Positions 44,071 to 55,846 are shown, counted from the stretch's first letter. The stretch: DNA of 64,000 nt from Hypomesus transpacificus (GCF_021917145.1 NW_025814042.1:434001-498000); one strand, 5' to 3'. Notes: a model not told the origin generated them from the sequence alone. Numbers and translations: made by a program.

Positions 44071-44377
44071 ATGTGTATCAAACAGAAAAAATATTACAGT
44101 AATTCAAGAGCAGCCTACTTTCACATCACATATTGCACTTACACTGCCATGGAAATTGTTACTGTAATTTCCATACATCATGGTTACTGTAACAAGAAAT
44201 GTGTACAGCACAATATACTGTCATACAATAAGCACATCAAAACTAACATTATGTATAACCTACACTAGTAGTACGGGTAACCACAGTAATTTTCAGGCAT
44301 GTGACCCTTTCCTAGTCCGAGTTGCAGAGGGTGCATTTCATGGCAAGAAGGAAACACATACAGTAAGAAAGTAAAGC

Positions 44378-45720
44378 AAAGCTGGAGTTTCACTAGTTGT
44401 CGTCCTCACTCTCCTGCTCATCCTCACGCTCTTGTCTGTCTGGCCACAGATTTCATTGACATCACATCTGATGTTCTCCCTTGTGATGCAACAGGGAAAG
44501 AATCGTTGTGCATGCCGCAACCATCCCCTACACTGATCTGCTGTGACATCATCACAAGCAGCATCCATTGCCTGAAGCAGGGAGCTCTGGTTTTGAGCCC
44601 GATGCTCATAAACCCTCCATCTCCATGCAGAAAAAACCTCCTCTATAGGAGTAAGGAATGGGGAATAAGGCCCCGTTTACACGGAAGAAAAACGCATACA
44701 TTTTCATGCGGTTTGGCCTTTCATTTACACGAAAACGGAGGTTTTATCACGGAAAACAATCATTTCTAAAAACTCCGGCCAAAGTGGAGATTTCTGAAAA
44801 CTCTGTTTTTGTGTTTGCGTGTGCACTAGCTTAAACAGAGTTTTAGGTTCTCAAAGCTCACAGTATGGGACTAAAAAAGCATCACGTCATGAGAGCGTCC
44901 TGTTTATAGTAACACGTGTGTTCAACTTCATGCAGCGCCGGCGTCGCCTGCAGCCCGGCTGACTTGAAGCAGCCAATGGCTTTCTCAGCTTCAACGCAGT
45001 CGGCTGTCGGCACCGCCGGTGGTGCATGAAGTCGAACACAACAAGCATAATAGGGTCATTTATTTGTGAATTGCGTTACATATCTGAATCACGAAATACA
45101 TTTGTGCATCGCATTTGTGAATCATTCTAACAAATGAACCTCGCGCCTGAAAGGTAAAGGAAGTCGGTCGTGTTATTCGTATTTGTTGATTTTGAAAATT
45201 GTGATTGGTTTGCATGGCTTTATCCTTCACATTACACTGCCGTCTACAGGTTAGGCATAGTTATGATGGCGCTCGGGGGCGTATATGCGGGTTCATGTAA
45301 ACAGAAACATTTTAGAAAACGTACTTGTGTGTACGACATTATTTTAGAAAACGGAGGGGCAGAAATATTCATTTCTGTAAATACCCGGCTATGTGTAAAC
45401 GTGGCCTAAGGTGATAAGAGCACCATCAGAATTCTTGGATGGGCAGTGAAACCTGATGAGTGGGCCACGGTGGAAGCTTACATTGTCCCACACAATGACA
45501 AGGCCCTACCAAACCCCTCTCATGTAGAGGGATAAGATCGGAGTGCAGGCGGTCCAAGAACACCAGGAGCGTCTGGGTGTATGGGCCAAGACTGGGAATG
45601 TGGGTGACTACACCATTCTCTGAAATAGCAGCACACATGGTGATGTTGCCCCCAAGCTGGCCTGGGACATGCTCTATAAATTTGATGGAGGCATTTATAC
45701 TCCTGGATAGCTCCTGTCAG
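44378..45720 (-). pseudogene. IS630-like (Tc1/mariner superfamily) transposase relic
   Basis: Minus strand: FIEHVPGQLGGNITMCAAIS, SLGPYTQTLLVFLDRLHSDL, then after a frame change IVWDNVSFHRGPLIRFH (second catalytic Asp in WDN), SPYSPFLTPIEEVFSAWRWR (Glu), LLQAMDAACDDVTADQCRGW and FFPCCITRENIRCDVNEI. This order matches a transposase common in fish genomes. At least two frameshifts are present and a Harbinger MITE (44669-45406) interrupts the SPYSPF block. The N-terminal half with the first Asp is missing. Confidence 0.75.
44669..45406. mobile_element. PIF/Harbinger-type MITE, 738 bp
   Basis: The ends GGCCCCGTTTACACGG and the inverse of GGCCACGTTTACACA are flanked by the 3-bp duplication taa (44666-44668, 45407-45409). 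Removing it restores the transposase sequence around SPYSPF exactly. No gene inside. Confidence 0.8.
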
Positions 45721-46869
45721 CTAACTAAACTGACAGTGTGATTGGTGATCGGATGTGTCCCCTTGTTTAGTAAAGTTCTAGTGGCTCCTGACAATGACTG
45801 TAAGCAGATGATCCAAGAGATCCATATTACAGTATATACCATAATGTTTTTCATGGTATTATGTGCCTGAAAGATTTTGACAGTGAAGTGAACTATTGTG
45901 CAGGTGATGATGTACACAAGGAAATTATGCCAATATGTTTTGCAGAAAACAACCACTTGACTGAGAAGCAACAGTCAGTTTTGACCAGCAAGATATTTTC
46001 AATTGGAAATAGGCCTAATTGAAGGCAATTATACCTAACCATTTCAAAGATGTGGTAAATCATTTGAAATGTGTACAAACTGTAGGCAATTGCACTTGTC
46101 ATTTACAAGGATGTGCTAATACAATTGCAATTTGATTAAAGGAATGAAAACTTCCAATATGTTGTGAACAAGTGCCCAGCGGTTTGGAGTTTTGCACGTG
46201 TTGTTTTGAGAATGTAATTTCTGTTTCGTGAAATGAGCCAAAGCAATGGAGAAAAACTGTAAAGCACCATCCTTTTTTTCTGGCATTCTTTGGTTTGCGT
46301 TATAGCATATGATCATGTTCTCAATTAATTTAAGGTTTTTCAAGCACGATAAGAGCCAAAGTAGAAATCAATTAGGTTCTGAAGAAGAGCTTTCTGAATT
46401 GGCATTCTTTGCACAAACACCAGACTCAAACACCGAGAGAAAAAACGCTGCTTCTCAGCCAGTGCGCGCCAGTACCATATTAATTAGGCCTACTTGAGGA
46501 CAAAACAGAAATTGTCAAAATGACTATTTTGGCGAGTATCCTCGTAAGCAGTCTTTACTGAGTTTCAAAGTCTCAAATGAAGGTAAAGAGCTGTAGGAAA
46601 ACTGGATTTGTGTCAGGTTTTAAAGAGACAGACGTCTAATAAACCCACTGCTGTCCGTCTCATTAATGTTAATCAAAGAAAAACAGAAAATCAATCGCTG
46701 CTCTTGATTGGATAACATATGTAGCTTTAAAAAGGATTAATTTAAAGTAAATAAAGTATATGTTTGATAAAAGAGATCTCTGATTGTAGTCCTTGAAAAC
46801 CCCCAAAATAGTGCTTGAAAAGTCCTTGAAAGTCCTTGAATTTAATTATACAGTATCTGTACAAACTCT
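45721..46869. other. Non-coding remainder of the 4-kb transposon
   Basis: A/T-rich. The repeat ttgaaagtccttgaa near 46820-46850 belongs to the right end. No gene recognised. Confidence 0.5.
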
Positions 46870-46879
46870 GGAAAGAGAG

Positions 46880-47160
46880 AAACAGCTTAGTATCATCAAC
46901 ATAGCAACGGTAAGAGAAGCCATTTGACTTGCCTAAGCTGGGTGATCTGCTTTAGATGGAGAAGTGGTCCCAGCTCAGATCCCTTTGGGGCAAAGTGCTG
47001 AAGCACAACCTTACCAGCCAACCTGAAATAATTTACCAGATAGGTAGGACTTGAACCAGAGAAGAGAGAGGATCCAAAGATACATATTTCAGCCAGTGTG
47101 GAGAAAAGCTATGTCAAAAGTGCCAGACAGGTCTAGGAAGATGAGGACATTGTGGGGTCA
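46880..47160 (-). pseudogene. L2-like LINE RT fragment (YVDD box)
   Basis: Minus strand, over several frames: VLIFLDLSGTFDIAF, WFKSYLSGKLF, GSELGPLL and FSYRCYVDDTKLFLSF. These are RT blocks in the right order, with YVDD as the catalytic box. Heavily decayed. Confidence 0.6.
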
Positions 47161-47649
47161 TTGTGACCTGAAGGCAGCACAAGGCTATAACGGGAACAAC
47201 AATACAATAGCTCCAGCTAGCATTGAGTGGTACAATGCTCACGACTGTTTATTTAACCTAAAACACTTTAACATTGGACAGCTTGGATAGCCATCTAACT
47301 AGACAACATTCCCAATCAGAGTGAACACTCAAATGATCTAATCTACAGACCATAGCATTACACATATCAAAACAGAACGAACACAACAATAGAACTCTGA
47401 ACAATGCTTATTTAACTAAGCTAATGCCCTTAACTTCGTAGCTTTTCAGCTTGCCGCGGGGCATCCTGGGTACCAAGAGCATTGTCGCTACAATACCAAG
47501 CAATGCACGAGTTGATGTGTAACACACTTGGGTTTTGGATAGTATGTCCAGAAATAAAGCCAAGTCACTCATTTCGTGGCAAAATCCATTGTTATGTCTA
47601 CAAAATTATTTTAGATATAGTATAAGTTTAGCTCGCTTGTAAATCCTGA
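47161..47649. other. No gene recognised
   Basis: A short plus-strand open stretch to 47290 overlaps the LINE fragment on the other strand. The rest is non-coding. Confidence 0.5.
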
Positions 47650-47839
47650 GTCATATCAAATCAAATTCATTTGTATAGCCCTTTTTACACGCGAGCATGT
47701 CACAGAAGGCTTCACATACGCCCATAGAACTGCCCCATAACCCCAAGGCGCCCAACCTAAACCCTCAAGGAAGGCAAGGAAAAACTCCCAGAAAACTCCC
47801 AACGGGAGAAAAAATGGAAGAAACCTTGGGAGGAGAGCT

Positions 47840-49951
47840 TCTAATTAAGTTTCCTAAAGGCAACATATAGCGTGAAAATGACAGAGGGCCTAGAACTGAA
47901 CCCTGTGGTAATCCGTATTTTACAGTGGAGCTTCTGGGTGAGCAGCCATCATGGTGGACATATTGTGATCTATCAGATAGATACGATCTAAACCACTGAA
48001 GTGAAGTACCAGAAATCCCAACATAGTTTTCCATACGTTCCAGGAGAATCTCATGATCCACAGTGTCAAAAGCTGCACTTAGGTCTAGAAGAATCAGGAC
48101 AAAGATAGAGCCTGCGTCAGAAGCTATTAATAGATCATTGACTACCATGGCTAATGCAGTTTCAGTGCTGTGGTGAAGACGAAATCCAGACTGGAGAGGT
48201 TCATAAAGCTGATTTGAGGAGAGGTGCTCAGTGAGCTGTTGTGCCAGAGCTTTTTCTAACATTTTGGAGAGAAATGGCAAATTTGAAATTGGTCTGCTGT
48301 TGCTAAGACAACCTGGATCCAGGTTTGGTTTTTTAAGAAGGGGCTTAATAATAGCTTGTTTGAAATCATCGGGGACTTGGCCAGATACAATAGATTCATT
48401 AATAATACTAAGCATGGGTGGTCCAATAATAGGGAGAAGTTCCCTAAAAAAGTTTAGCAGGGAGGGGATCGAAAAGGCAGCTAGTGGGTTTCGAGGAATC
48501 TATCAGCTCGATGAACGCTTCCATAGAAATATGGTTAAAGTGAGTGAGAGCCTCAACATGCAGCATGCTGGGTATAGAGGAAAATTCAGTGTTGATGGCC
48601 ACTCCTATAGGACTAGTCTGTAGTTTGACCAAAAATGCAATCTATGCAATAAGGGACAAAGAAATCTAAGAAATCATTTGGAGAGAGATCTGAATTAACA
48701 GAGAGTGTACTTTTCTTAGTGAGTTTTTGCAACAGTATCAAATAGGAACTTGTTGTTGTGTTTGTTCTTACAATCAATATAGAGAAATATTCTGATCTGG
48801 ACCTGATGAGGACTTGCTTGTACTCCATTTGGCTGTCCTTCCAGGCCAGGCGGAAAACCTCCAATTTAGAAGTACGCCACTTATGGTCTAGTTTTCTAGG
48901 GGACCTCTTGAGAGTGCGGGTTTCCTCTGAATACCATGGAGCCAGTTTCTTGTATTTTCTTTTCCTTGGTTTGAGTGGGGCAACAGAGTTCTAGGGATAG
49001 CTGAAGAACCAAATTCAGATCCCTCGTTTTAGCATTTAATGATTTATTTGGGACGTCAAGTGCTTCTAGTGCAGTGGGTAGAATACTAACCAGTTCCAGA
49101 GCTGTGTTTGGGGTTATGCAGCGGCTAGTAGAAATATTCTGGGTGCCTCCAAGGCTCTGGCAGAGGTCCATTTTGAAGGTTACCAGGCAATGGTCTGATA
49201 ATATAGGATTGTGGGGGTGGACAATGACGTCACTAATCTTGATTCCCCGCGTGAGAACCAAATCCAATGCATGCGAGTGAAGGTGGGTAGGTTTGGAAAC
49301 TACCTGAGTGAGACCTGTGGAATACATTAGAGCAGTAAAGGCCTTACTTAAAGGATCTTTTGGGTCATCCACATGAATGTTAAAATCACCCATTATTAAG
49401 ATATTATCAGTATGTCACAAGATCAGCACTAAAATCAGAGAATTCCTCTAGGAAGAGGGAATACGGGCTGGAGGGCCGGTATAGAGTAACTATACAAAAT
49501 GAGAGAGGGGGGCAGGAGTAGTAGAATTATTCCTTTTTAAAATAGTTGGTGGTTTTATACTAATTATTTCAAATGATTTAAAGGTGTTTACAGATTTTAG
49601 GCTGAGGTTGAAGCTAACTTCATATATCATAGTAACACCACCACCTTTCTTTGATACAGGAGGGATGTGTGAGTACGCAAAATCCGGAGGCGATGCTTCA
49701 TTCAGGGGGGAATTTTCGTCAGGTTTTAGCCAGGTTTCGGTGAGTCCAATCAAGTCCAGGCTGCATTCAGACATCAGATCATTTCTCAAAACGGCCTTTG
49801 TGGATAGAGATCTGATGTTTAGGAGCCCAACATTACAGAATGGGTTTTTGACAGCTTTAGACGTAGATAATTTGTCTGAAAAGGTGGCACTGTTGTCAGC
49901 CGTATGGCTCCTCTTTAAGTTCAGAATGCCCAGGACAAAGAAGTACCACAA
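47840..49951 (-). pseudogene. L2-type LINE ORF2 (endonuclease and partial RT)
   Basis: Endonuclease blocks: VGLLNIRSLSTKAVLRNDL, LTETWLKPDENSP, KKGGGVTMIY, then MGDFNIHVDDP (metal-binding Asp), THLHSHALDLVLTRG and LSDHCLVTF (Asp-His). RT blocks: [54 protein letters not shown] (catalytic Asp), [12 protein letters not shown]. The pieces 49951-49490, 49393-48896, 48632-48444 and 48415-47840 lie in different frames. The RT catalytic YADD box is deleted. Confidence 0.8.
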
Positions 49952-49994
49952 AAGGAGAGCTTTAAAAAAACTACTATTTTTAATTCACATTTAA

Positions 49995-50949
49995 AAGTTC
50001 AAAGAATTATTTTAAAAAGAGAAACCAGCATTCTTTGGCTTGGAATTAATGTCCACAGCGAACGTCCTGTCGGGTCGCTTTCTGCTGTGTGGTCGTTCTT
50101 TCTCGTGTGCGGCCGTCCCTTCCTGGTCCGTTCGACCCTGTCTCCTGGAACGAGCCGCCACATACACTCAAAAATAGAAAGTGCAATCACTACTTAGTCG
50201 GCCAAACATACAACATAGCATGGATCTGGATTTCAAGGTTACTTCCCTTCATGTAGTGATTCGTGAGCGTTGGAATAATAATCTCTGTTCGTTCTCGTTG
50301 GCGCCCGTCTCCTTATGCACCGTCGCGTTGTCCTTTCCCAGGCCCGATTGTCCAACTACTGCGGCTCCCCGTTACGATGGCCCATTCCGTCTGCTTCCAT
50401 CCGTGGCAGCTCGTTCGTCCGTCCGTCCGCTACAGTCTCTGTCGTAGCCTATTCATTTTATCGGCCATCACCACGTTGTCCCCCGCAGTGTCTTCGTTAG
50501 CCTCCGTCTGTTGTCCCTGCCGAGTGCCTGCCAAGTTCCTCGTCGTTTCGTAGCTTCTTCTCCTAATACCCCTCCGTGCCTGCTTGGCCGATTTGGTAAT
50601 TTTCTATGTCCCAGGTAAATTGGCAATTTACCAACCCCAATAGGAAGTCATGTTGGGAATGTCCATGTACTCACACGTGTAAACAATCACAGCAAATCAA
50701 AATAAATGTCACAACACACTAGTAATTCCACCCAGAAACACACAACATTTCCAATAGGCTGACACTGTCATCAGAAAACTTCGTAGGAAGAGCAGCGGGG
50801 GAGCAAGGCTGAATACATATTAAATTGTTATAATTCCTAATAATTGAAGGCCGAAATTTGGAAAAAGGGCGGGGGGCCGACACCATCTCAATGGTAAAAA
50901 CGACATCAGCAACCATACTGGCTACACTACAAGCTAGGCTATCGGGCCC
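49995..50949. other. LINE-internal sequence, no clear ORF
   Basis: Between ORF2 and ORF1 of the LINE on the minus strand. GC-rich from 50050 to 50570, with a run of gtccgtccgtccg at 50418; it may contain an unrecognised insertion. Confidence 0.4.
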
Positions 50950-52210
50950 CCAACAGCTCACAACATACCTATCAACAGACCTATCAGACTCTGTAAGAGA
51001 CTGCAGCCCGGCTTGTTCTAATGAGTGTCAGGTCTGCTCTAAAATAGCTTAAATATTCCTAGACAATAGAAAACCACCTCTCCAGCTCGGATGGAGCACG
51101 TCACTTTTCAACAAGCCAGGTTTGGCCCAGTGTTACGTACGATGTTGAAGGTAACAATGTTTGACTGACAGTACTGGACCAGCGGAGAGTGTCAACGGTG
51201 TAGCCGGGGACAAACGATGCAGCGGGGTCATACGGGTTGTGTACATTTATTAATACAGCTGCAAAAAGGTATCGGCAAACCGCAACAAGTGAACAAATAA
51301 CAATGACTAATAGACAAGGGACGTACCAGTACATAAAGACACGGAGAAGGGACTGTGAGCGATTCCCGATGAGACAAAAAGTGCATTACGCTAAGGACCG
51401 AAACGGCCCTGTTGGAAAACCACTAACTAACCTAGTATTTCCTAACCTAACTACGCTGAACTCTAAGTTACAAAAGCTGCAGGTGGAACCGCTCCTAAAC
51501 TACTGTGCATAACATCGGTTATCTACGTGTTGACGAGTAAACCCATGGGTCTCTACACTATCTCCCTTCTCCTCTTACACATCTGGACAAATAAACAGCC
51601 GCTCAGCGCGACTCGCCCCTGTCCCTCATACGCCAACCAGAACACGCTTTATCGATGACGACAGTGTCTAATTAGGCCCGATTAGACACAGCCGCCTCAG
51701 GTCCGGATCTTGACGTCGGGGCGCGCACTCATCATCAGTCATCATCAGCACCGTCACAGGAACACCTACAGACAAGACACAAACAAAACACACACACCCT
51801 ACAGGCAGGAGTGGGAGCCGTAACACCAGAAACAAGACCAATTATCTACAAATCCTAAACCCTGTTCTGAGCAGAAGTGAGCCAACCAACGGTTAAGAGA
51901 GACAAGTCTGCTGTAGATCTCATCAGTCCCCCTAACAGGTAGTGGGCCAGAGATTATTACTCAACGCCGACTCATCTTTTGAGCAAGGTCACATGCCCGA
52001 GGTATATCAATCTTCGTGACCTCTGATTGCCTCAGCCTAACATCATTGGTGCCGACATGAATGACAATATTATCATACCTATCATCAGTGTGTGTGCCAT
52101 GTGCCTTAGCTTGGGCCTTTGCCTTAGCCCCTAGTGCTAGCCAGCACCCTAAGATTAGCTTCTATGTCGGTAGCGTCGGACTCGAAGGAAGAAAGCCGAG
52201 TAAACCTATA
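50950..52210 (-). pseudogene. L2-type LINE ORF1 (SGNH-esterase-like), split by an LTR
   Basis: Minus strand: YDNIVIHVGTNDVRLRQSE (SGNH esterase block with GTND), WLAHFCSEQGLGFVDNWSC up to the LTR, and beyond it WAKPGLLKSDVLHPSWRGGF then LLSRNI (the DxLHP block with the catalytic Asp-His). It matches the domain order at the C-terminus of the ORF1 at 56277. The N-terminal part is not recognisable. Confidence 0.65.
51131..51827 (-). mobile_element. Solo LTR of an LTR retrotransposon, 697 bp
   Basis: In minus orientation it runs from TGTTACGGCTCCCACTCCTG to ACATCGTACGTAACA (TG...CA ends with inverted TGTTACG/CGTAACA). It has AATAAA about 130 bp before its 3' end and the 4-bp duplication ccag on both sides (51127-51130, 51828-51831). 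There is no internal domain, so it is a recombined solo LTR, interrupting LINE ORF1. The superfamily is not certain. Confidence 0.85.
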
Positions 52211-52609
52211 TGTAAGACAGTAAATGTGTAGATTAAATCGGGAAGGACAAAATAAATGAATAAATGAAGTAATATATATTATATAGCGATTAACAAGAAG
52301 CAAGAAAAAAGCTTGGGAAGAGTTTGGAGCAGTAGCTCAGGTGCAGTGCGGTATGTCGTCAGACAGGAAGCAGGAAATCGTGTGAGTGTCACCAGCCAAG
52401 CCTTTTCCCTTTATGGGAGGCAGCCTCATAGGCAGTAGCGGTTAGAACTGAAACTGTACTGTAGCTAGTGGTATGTGCCAGTCGAGCCAGTGGTACGTGT
52501 CAGTGCCTCCTCTGGTAGGTGACAGTGGCTAGTGGTACGTACCACCACTGCCAGTGGTAGGTGACAGTGCCTCCACTGGAACATGACAGTTACTGTTCTG
52601 TTGATATTA
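52211..52609. repeat. Degenerate short tandem repeat around gtggtacgt
   Basis: From about 52465 units such as agtggtacgtgtcagtgcct and agtggtaggtgacagtgcct recur 5-6 times, including the palindrome gtggtacgtaccac. One more piece (tagtggtacgc) lies beyond the MITE at 53186, so the MITE split the array. Confidence 0.7.
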
Positions 52610-53185
52610 GGTGCGTTCAACATGGACTGCGGCTGCATGAAACGACCGGCGAGAGTGGTCGCTTGCAGTCGGGGAGGAGTTGAAAACGGCTCTGTGAAGT
52701 CGGACATTTCAGCTTCTCGTGGTTTGCTGCGTTGACGTCAGTCACGGCTGATTAAACGCCGTTCACTTTACTCTATTTATAATTAAACGTAGTCTTTCCG
52801 TTAGTGAAGAGGCGGAGTAAAACCCTTTTCTTCCATACATTTTTTATTAAATTCAACAGTTTGGTCCGGATTTGAGCATTGGCGAAACTGAAGGTGTTTG
52901 AATATTACAAAACATGCGTCAAAGTTGTCGTGTGTGAGTCTGGCCAATCATGAAATAGCTATGTCGTCACTTGAACCCGTGCAGTTGCTCTTGTGAAAAT
53001 GCGCTCGGCTTCTCAGCCGGCAGGTCTCGAATCGATCTCACGGTACTTTGATGGCGACGTCACAGTGATGTATCCTCGGCGCCGTCTCAAGTCGGACAAA
53101 AAGTCTAACCAGAATTCACTGTTTCAAGTCAGCCGCCTGCAGCCGGCTGCAGCGCTGCATGAAGTCGGTTCATGTCAAACGCACC
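52610..53185. mobile_element. MITE, 576 bp, flanked by TA
   Basis: The ends GGTGCGTTCAACATG and the inverse CATGTCAAACGCACC. Subterminal ctgcagcc / gcatgaagtcgg pieces also occur, inverted, near both ends and inside the Harbinger MITE at 44669-45406 (near 44930-45030). Superfamily uncertain. Confidence 0.7.
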
Positions 53186-53332
53186 TAGTGGTACGCAAAT
53201 GTCTTGTGGCAGTTGCATTGGGTGTCTTGCAGCTTTTGTTTACTGTTGCCCAGGTGAAAAAAAAGTATACTTTAGAGTACTTCAAGCATATTCACATTTT
53301 CAATAATACGTTTTATCCCTCACAAGCTACTT

Positions 53333-53817
53333 AGCTGAAAGAGTGCTTTCAAAGCGGGGCGAAATAAATATGTAACTCCAGTTAGCAGCAACGTAGAAAT
53401 ATGAGGGTAGGCTTATTGGAAAGGTATGAACCAGAGCATGACGCGCAAAGGCAGGCCGACGGGCGCACGTGCATTTCCACTATGCAGCGAGCGAGACAAA
53501 ACTTCAAACAGAGCTACCGAAATGGGGATTATTTTCCAATTTCTTATTCGTCTAAAAAAACACTCTACCCGGTGCGTCCTAGTCTAACTTGAATTACAAT
53601 AGTGTCAGAATCAGAATTGGTGTTTATTCGCCATGAAAGTTTGCACTGACAAGGAATTTATTATGGCAGGAGAGCCTACCCAGGCAGCCATTTTCTGGGC
53701 CAAAATCAGTCCCCAATCAAATCCCACATTCGGGTGCATTACTGTGAATTTCAAGGGGAATTTCTCTGAGACTGAAAGAGTGCTTTCAAAGCGGGGGGAA
53801 ATAAATATGCAACTCCA
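53333..53817 (+). repeat. 48-bp direct repeat pair with a Rex1 tail between
   Basis: ctgaaagagtgctttcaaag, then cgggg-gaaataaatatg-aactcca occurs at 53333-53380 and 53770-53817. Between them, 53605-53690 is an orphan minus-strand Rex1 3' end (ttattcgccatgaaagtttg) matching 40205. No gene seen. Confidence 0.75.
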
Positions 53818-53823
53818 AATATT

Positions 53824-53992
53824 TCACTTTATCTTTTTATTGTGAAAAGTTTTCACAACATGACTTTGACTCACAATGACTTGGATACAGCACGAGAGTT
53901 GTGAAACAGACCAGGATCGGTGTCACAACAAACCCGATACAGCATGAGAGTGGTGTAACAGACAAGGTAGACCATGCGAGGAATAAAATAAA
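53824..53992 (+). repeat. Minisatellite remnant upstream of the receptor relic
   Basis: Units like gaaaagttttcacaacatga and cccgatacagcatgagagtg resemble the array at 55561-55846. It directly abuts the first recognisable receptor codons. Confidence 0.65.
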
Positions 53993-53993
53993 A

Positions 53994-55023
53994 TGTTTCC
54001 CTTTATATACCGCTACTGGCTGCATCTCTCTGCTGCCGATCTTCTCTTTGTGCTGATGCTCCCGTTCTGGGCAGCGGATGCCGCACTGACGGACTGGTTT
54101 CGGATTAGGCACTTGTGTGGCCGTGCACGTCATCTACATGGTGAACCTGTATGGGAGTGTGCCAATCCTGGCCTTCATCAGTCTGGACCGCTACCCAGCC
54201 GTGGTCAAAGCAACAGACGCGCACACATCACGCACAAGACAGCTATTGGCACGGAGACTGGTGTTTGTAGGTGAGTTACGTCTCTAGCCTCATCCTTTAT
54301 CTCTCTCTCACAACGTGCCCATGCCTCAGATGTACAATGGTACATCTTCACTTGTATTCTCCATCTCCTGATCTAACCACCGAATCTCCTCTGTCTCCCC
54401 TCACCCCCTCTCCTTTTCCAGGAGCCTGGTCGCCTGCGACTCTCTTAGCAGTGTCAGACATAGTGTTTGACTTGGGAAGCAGGAGATGGGACGATTGTGT
54501 GCCAACGCTTATACCCAGCTGACAATGCTCCTCTCTCGGTGTCAGTGTTCTACCTGCAGCTGGTGTTGGTGGGCTTGGTGGTACCGGGCCTAGTTTTGCT
54601 GGTGTGTTACTGTGTCATCGTGTCCAGGCTGACCCGCAGCGGCCCTCTGCAGGGGCAGAGACAGAAGCGCAGAGCTGTCAGGACCACTGTGGCGTTGGTC
54701 CTCTGCTTCTTCCTGTGTTGGCTCCCCTATGGTGCTGGCATCACTGTGGATGCCCTCATGCGCCTAGAGGTCCTTCCCAGGGGCTGCAGTCTGGAGGTGG
54801 TACTGGATGTTTGGCTGGCGGTGGCTGAACCAATGGCATTTGCCCCCCTGCTGTGTAAACCCGCTGCTGTATGCCTTCCTGGGGGTGGACTTCAAGAGGT
54901 CCGCCAGATGGGAGGACTTAACGCTCGGTCGCCTCGTCTCCAGTCTGAAGATTCCCCCCTCCTAGGCGCCCAAGAGACTCTACTACCACAGAGTCTGAGT
55001 CATTCAGTCTACACTCCAGCTAA
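53994..55023 (+). pseudogene. CXCR4-like chemokine receptor pseudogene
   Basis: It starts inside the second membrane helix: YWLHLSAADLLFVLMLPFWA. Then, in changing frames, [37 protein letters not shown] (the DRY motif is kept; Leu is Pro), RRLVFVG, a ~150-bp intron (54271-54420), AWSPATLLAVSDIVF, CQRLYPADNAPLSVSVF, RRAVRTTVALVLCFFLCWLP (helix 6 with CWLP), VNPLLYAFLGVDFKRSARW (helix 7, NPLLY) and a Ser-rich tail TESESFSLHSS. This is the CXCR4 order and tail. At least five frame changes are needed, and helix 1 with the N-terminus is missing, replaced by a minisatellite. The intron argues against a retrocopy. Some indels could be sequencing errors. Confidence 0.75.
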
Positions 55024-55560
55024 CAAAATATGGGTGTGGATGTTGGTGTGGGTGTAAATGCTTTGTCCTATATATGAGAAGAGGGTAGTCTGCTGATCCA
55101 TGACTTTGTCCCTTGTCTGAAAGATAAACTTTTTTGTAAATAGGGTTTGTGGGTCAACGATGTTGTTGTTGTTTTTAAGTTTGTTTATATACAATAAAAT
55201 TCGAAATCGAAATGAAATGTTTTCACTTTTTGTCTTACTCTTCCTGTCTCAGAGTTCTCAGTGTGTGTGTGTGTTAGTTTAAATTATTTTGGAGGCGTTA
55301 ACCCTCCCTCCCAGTTAGTCCTGGTAGTCTGGGGATGTGTCTATATCACTGTCATCATCATCACACACCAACTATGACTCAACTTTGACTCATGATGGTT
55401 GCAAAAGCACTGAAACATATTGACAATGAAACTAGGTTTCAGACAAGTGGCTTGGACCAGGTGTATGCTTCCTCCTTCTCCTCCTCCTTATTTTAGAATA
55501 TACATGGAGCAAAACACATTATTACAATGCCAAATTAGTGGCGGTGTTGTAATACATAAT
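55024..55560. other. 3' flank of the receptor relic
   Basis: AATAAA at 55193-55198 could be the old poly-A signal. No other gene or known repeat seen. Confidence 0.4.
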
Positions 55561-55846
55561 GCGGACATGGAAGGGGGTCACAAGGACCCGGAGACAGCGC
55601 GAGGGTGATGTAATAGACAACGCAGACAACATAGCTGTGGGTCACAACGACCCCGATACAGCGCGAAGGATAAAGAAAATGTTTCACTTCATCTTTTTAC
55701 CATGAAAAGTTGTCACAACATAGCTGTGGATCAAAACGACCCTGATACCGCGCCAAGGATAAAGAAAATGTTTAACTTTGTTTTATCATGAAAAGTTGTC
55801 ACAACATAGCTGCGGGTCAAAACGACCCTAAGGTAGCACAAGGGTT
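55561..55846 (+). repeat. Minisatellite, about three units of 75-110 bp
   Basis: acaacatagctgtgggtcac, then aacgaccccgatacagcgcg, ggataaagaaaatgttt, catgaaaagttgtc recur with small changes. Confidence 0.8.

Larger units (their letters stand above)
42870..46870. mobile_element. TIR transposon of about 4.0 kb, composite
   Basis: Starts CAGGGTTCATACAAGC and ends GCTTGAA-rich ... GTACAAACTCTG, with gaaagag on both sides (42863-42869 and 46871-46877). The ends resemble those of the element at 26827-29090 (CAGGGTTC; repeated tggaaaa/ttgaaaa), but the duplication here looks 7 bp, not 5. It contains tandem repeats, an inverted pair of LINE tails and an IS630-like transposase relic. Confidence 0.6.
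47650..52210 (-). mobile_element. L2-type LINE, internally deleted, holding a solo LTR
   Basis: On the minus strand an esterase-type ORF1 (about 52210-50950) is followed by an EN-RT ORF2 (49951-47840) and a 3' UTR (47840-47650) with ggaaaaactcccagaaaact, a common fish L2 tail. The catalytic YADD box and the RT C-terminus are missing between [13 protein letters not shown] and the 3' UTR. A 697-bp LTR is inserted in ORF1. Both ORFs contain frameshifts. Confidence 0.75.

Noticed and set aside
51131..51827. Possible full LTR retrotransposon or endogenous virus
   Set aside because: Only one LTR is present and LINE coding continues on both sides; there is no gag, pol or env.
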